Source: Terriglobia bacterium (GTDB lineage Bacteria > Acidobacteriota > Terriglobia > Acidiferrales > UBA7541). Taken from it: a stretch of 53,955 nt of DNA. The stretch spans positions 1 through 53,955 of the forward strand of contig JAIQEV010000022.1 of the NCBI GenBank assembly GCA_020073585.1, given 5' to 3'. Every line of letters begins with the position of its first letter. The first letter of the stretch is position 1. Shown piece after piece: positions 52,095 to 53,955 of the stretch. Made by a program: the position numbers and the translations under genes. The notes under the pieces are model-generated. The model did not search any database, was not told the DNA's origin, and worked only from the letters and a program-made list of their open reading frames with translations.

Positions 52095-52628
52095 ATGAAG
52101 CGCAGTACGAAGCGGCGTGCCACTCATCCACCGCGGGACCACCATGCCCGCATCTCCGGCCTGGCGATCGATTTCACCAAGTATGTTCCGGCGCATGTCA
52201 CCTATCTCGCCAACAAGATATCGAGCGGGGCCACAGCCATCTATCTCCCGCGTTTCGGAGTGGGCATCACCGAATGGCGAATCATGGCTCTGCTGGGCCG
52301 GGAAGCATGGGTGACGCCCAAACGGGTCTCGGATGCCACAGGCCTCGACAAAGGCGCGGTCAGCCGCAGCATTCATTCCATGCGTGCGGCGGGAATCGTC
52401 GAAGTGCGGCCGGACCAATACGACCGGCGAAGCCAGATTCTGGCACTGACCGCCAAGGGCCTCCGTCTGCACGATCGCATGGTTAAGCTCGCGCACAAGA
52501 GGGAACAGATTCTGCTCGGCGGTTTCTCGAAGAAGGAACGTTCGCTGCTGGTGCAGTTTCTCGCCCGGATAGAATCACAGGTCCCCGCCGCCAATTCCGT
52601 GGCAGAGGACGAGGAAACCGACGACTGA
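52095..52628 (+). CDS. MarR-family transcriptional regulator
   Basis: This 177-residue winged-helix regulator has the DNA-binding core GITEWRIMALLG, WVTPKRVSDATGLDKGAVSR, and the wing VRPDQYDRRSQILALTAKG. The N-terminus is Lys/Arg/His-rich. Dimer helices flank the core. The ATG at 52095 is chosen because GAGGA lies five bases upstream. It is divergent from metF, and MarR proteins often control their divergent neighbour, so metF control is a plausible inference. Confidence 0.9.
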   Translation: MKRSTKRRATHPPRDHHARISGLAIDFTKYVPAHVTYLANKISSGATAIYLPRFGVGITEWRIMALLGREAWVTPKRVSDATGLDKGAVSRSIHSMRAAGIVEVRPDQYDRRSQILALTAKGLRLHDRMVKLAHKREQILLGGFSKKERSLLVQFLARIESQVPAANSVAEDEETDD

Positions 52629-52766
52629 GATCCCTTCACCCCGCTGCTGCTGCCCGGGCTTCGGGATTCTTCCGTCGGAGCCGCTCGCGCCACGCTCCGC
52701 ACGCTGAAATCAACCCTCGATCCTATTTGATTCTCACTTGGGGAACTCTTCGGCGGGCTCCGGGGA

Positions 52767-53856
52767 TCAGAAGGGGAGCGCCTGAGCGGAGCCCGTGGCG
52801 ACCGCAAGAACGATGTAATCGCCGCGGGCATTTCCGGCGGGATCGAAAGCCACCGGAAACACCCCCTCGGGAAAAATAGCTCCGGAGGCGAGTTGGTCGC
52901 GGAGCCGCGCCCGGTTCGGTCCCGAGCCGCGCAATGCAGCGGCAATGGCGCGGACCGCATCGTAGATCTCTTCCGCCGCTGCGGCCGGGCGGATGCCGAA
53001 TTTCGCGCTGTACCGCCGGTCAAAATCCTCCCGCGCGCTCATCCGCTCGCCGGAGCGAGAGTAAATGGACCAGATTCCGGGAGCGTTCCGGCTGTCTGGT
53101 GCAGAGGAAACGGAGGAGGAGGGCGCTGCGCCGAGGGCTGCCTTGCGGCACAAATAGATCGGGACGGAGGCATTCGCGCTCCGCATCTTCGGGAGCAGCC
53201 CCGCGACGGTTTGCGCGTCCGTCCATAGAACTACGGCCTCCGGCTGGTGCGAGCGGATTTGCGCCGTCACGCCTTCCCAATCCGCCTCCCCGGAAGCGAC
53301 GGCGAGGCGGGCAGGTTGCGGCGCGGCCATGCGCCTCGCGGCCTTCTCGAACTCGTCGCCGCCGGCACGTCCGTCGTGATCTGCTTGGACAACCAGCAAC
53401 ACCCTTTGGAAGCGCCGCTCCTGGTAGATCCCCTCGGCGAAGGCGCGCGCTTGGTCCGCGTCGCTGGGGCCCATGCGGAAGATCCACGGGATGTTGGTTT
53501 CCGTCGTCGCCGAGTCGCTCGCCAGCGTCAGGATAGGCACGCCGACCTTGTTGGAGATCTGTTCGGCCTGGTGGGCGATGCTGCCGTTCGCGGAGGTCAC
53601 CAGGGCAACCGCTTGCTCCTCGAAGACCAGGCGGACGATTTCGCTGCTGGCCTGGCCCCACGGCCCGCCTTCGTCGCCTGCGGCGAGCCGCAGGCGTAGC
53701 CCGCCGGGACGAGAGCCGGCGGCTTCGTCCTCGAGCGCCAGCCGCGCGGCCTGAAGCAGGCCCTGGCCTTCTGCTGCGTGGGTGCCGCGGAGCGGCAGCT
53801 GGGGTTGACTTGGGCTGCCACCATGCGAGCTGAGAGATCTTCAATGGTCGCATCAT
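52767..53856 (-). pseudogene. Periplasmic substrate-binding-protein-like gene with disrupted N-terminus
   Basis: The part from 53840 down to 52767 is an open frame reading RGTHAAEGQGLLQAARLALE, EIVRLVFEEQAVALVTSANG, PILTLASDSATTETNIPWIF, matching the type-1 (Leu/Ile/Val-binding-like) fold. No ATG, GTG or TTG occurs in frame before a GTG at 53600, which would cut the fold. A ribosome-site-preceded ATG at 53854/53857 reads in another frame. A frameshift or truncation near 53815-53830, or a sequence error, is likely. Domain identity is fairly sure; coding status is not. Confidence 0.6.
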
Positions 53857-53875
53857 ACCTCGCGGTGCAGGCTCT

Positions 53876-53955
53876 TCAGCCGGTTTTCTTGCGCACGAGA
53901 GCGTCTACGCTGAGAGGCCCCGCACCGGCAACGGACAAGTAAAGGTAGACAAAGC
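53876..53955 (-). CDS. C-terminal end of a possible DoxX-family protein (partial)
   Basis: The last 25 residues read FVYLYLSVAGAGPLSVDALV then RKKTG before a TGA at 53876-53878. The gene continues beyond the window. The pattern (hydrophobic strand, PLS-DALL, basic end) resembles the C-terminus of DoxX/MauE-type membrane proteins. Only a short piece is visible, so the call is tentative. Confidence 0.4.
   Translation of the reverse strand, partial: FVYLYLSVAGAGPLSVDALVRKKTG

Overview
The window looks like a chromosome segment of an Acidobacteriota bacterium (inference from gene content; no rRNA or other marker is present). It carries two very large outer-membrane receptors with an N-terminal carboxypeptidase-regulatory-like domain, a VWFA-related protein of the acidobacterial type, a CRTAC1/ASPIC-UnbV protein, sulfatase-TPR fusions and many short intergenic palindromic repeats. 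No tRNA, rRNA, CRISPR array, integrase or transposase gene was seen.

Left part (1-24 kb): two tandem envelope sulfatase/phosphatase-like proteins with TPR tails; a regulatory-like/TPR protein; a 1250-residue TonB-dependent receptor behind a good promoter; a TPR + CRTAC1 pair; a membrane-anchored phosphodiesterase-like protein translationally coupled to a TauE/SafE exporter; an isolated RNase H-fold exonuclease in an AT-richer stretch; a frameshifted GH10 xylanase-like gene; a second phosphodiesterase-like protein; sat-cysC (sulfate activation); a zinc-ribbon protein; four tandem 27-bp hairpin repeats; and a minus-strand regulatory set (receiver-like protein, Crp/Fnr protein, STAS protein).

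Middle (23.7-36.4 kb): a PAS/GAF sigma-54 activator lies after a compact minus-strand operon in the order response regulator, histidine kinase, DUF5666-like secreted protein, TonB-type receptor, VWFA-related protein. Next comes a poorly coding stretch and a SAM methyltransferase.

Right-centre (36.5-49.3 kb): the most unusual part. About fifteen tightly packed, mostly unrecognisable minus-strand genes lie downstream of a sigma-54 activator whose receiver-like domain lacks a visible phosphoacceptor. They include a family of beta-rich proteins with one conserved domain (once in one protein, twice in the next), a separate protein with a similar C-terminal end, a Tyr/Glu/Pro repeat protein, two paralogous proteins with Pro-rich basic tails, a transglutaminase-like protein, an M15-type peptidase, a coiled-coil protein and a zinc phospholipase C/nuclease-like protein. 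None of those checked has a signal peptide. The set resembles a virion or particle structural plus lysis module without integrase, terminase, portal or tail genes. I propose it as a candidate undescribed particle-forming or contractless phage-derived system; this is inference.

Right end (49.5-53.96 kb): a NarL/LuxR regulator divergent from the cluster, a MetV-MetF fusion (methylenetetrahydrofolate reductase) with a strong promoter, a MarR regulator, a substrate-binding protein with a disrupted N-terminus, and the last residues of a possible DoxX-family protein running off the window.
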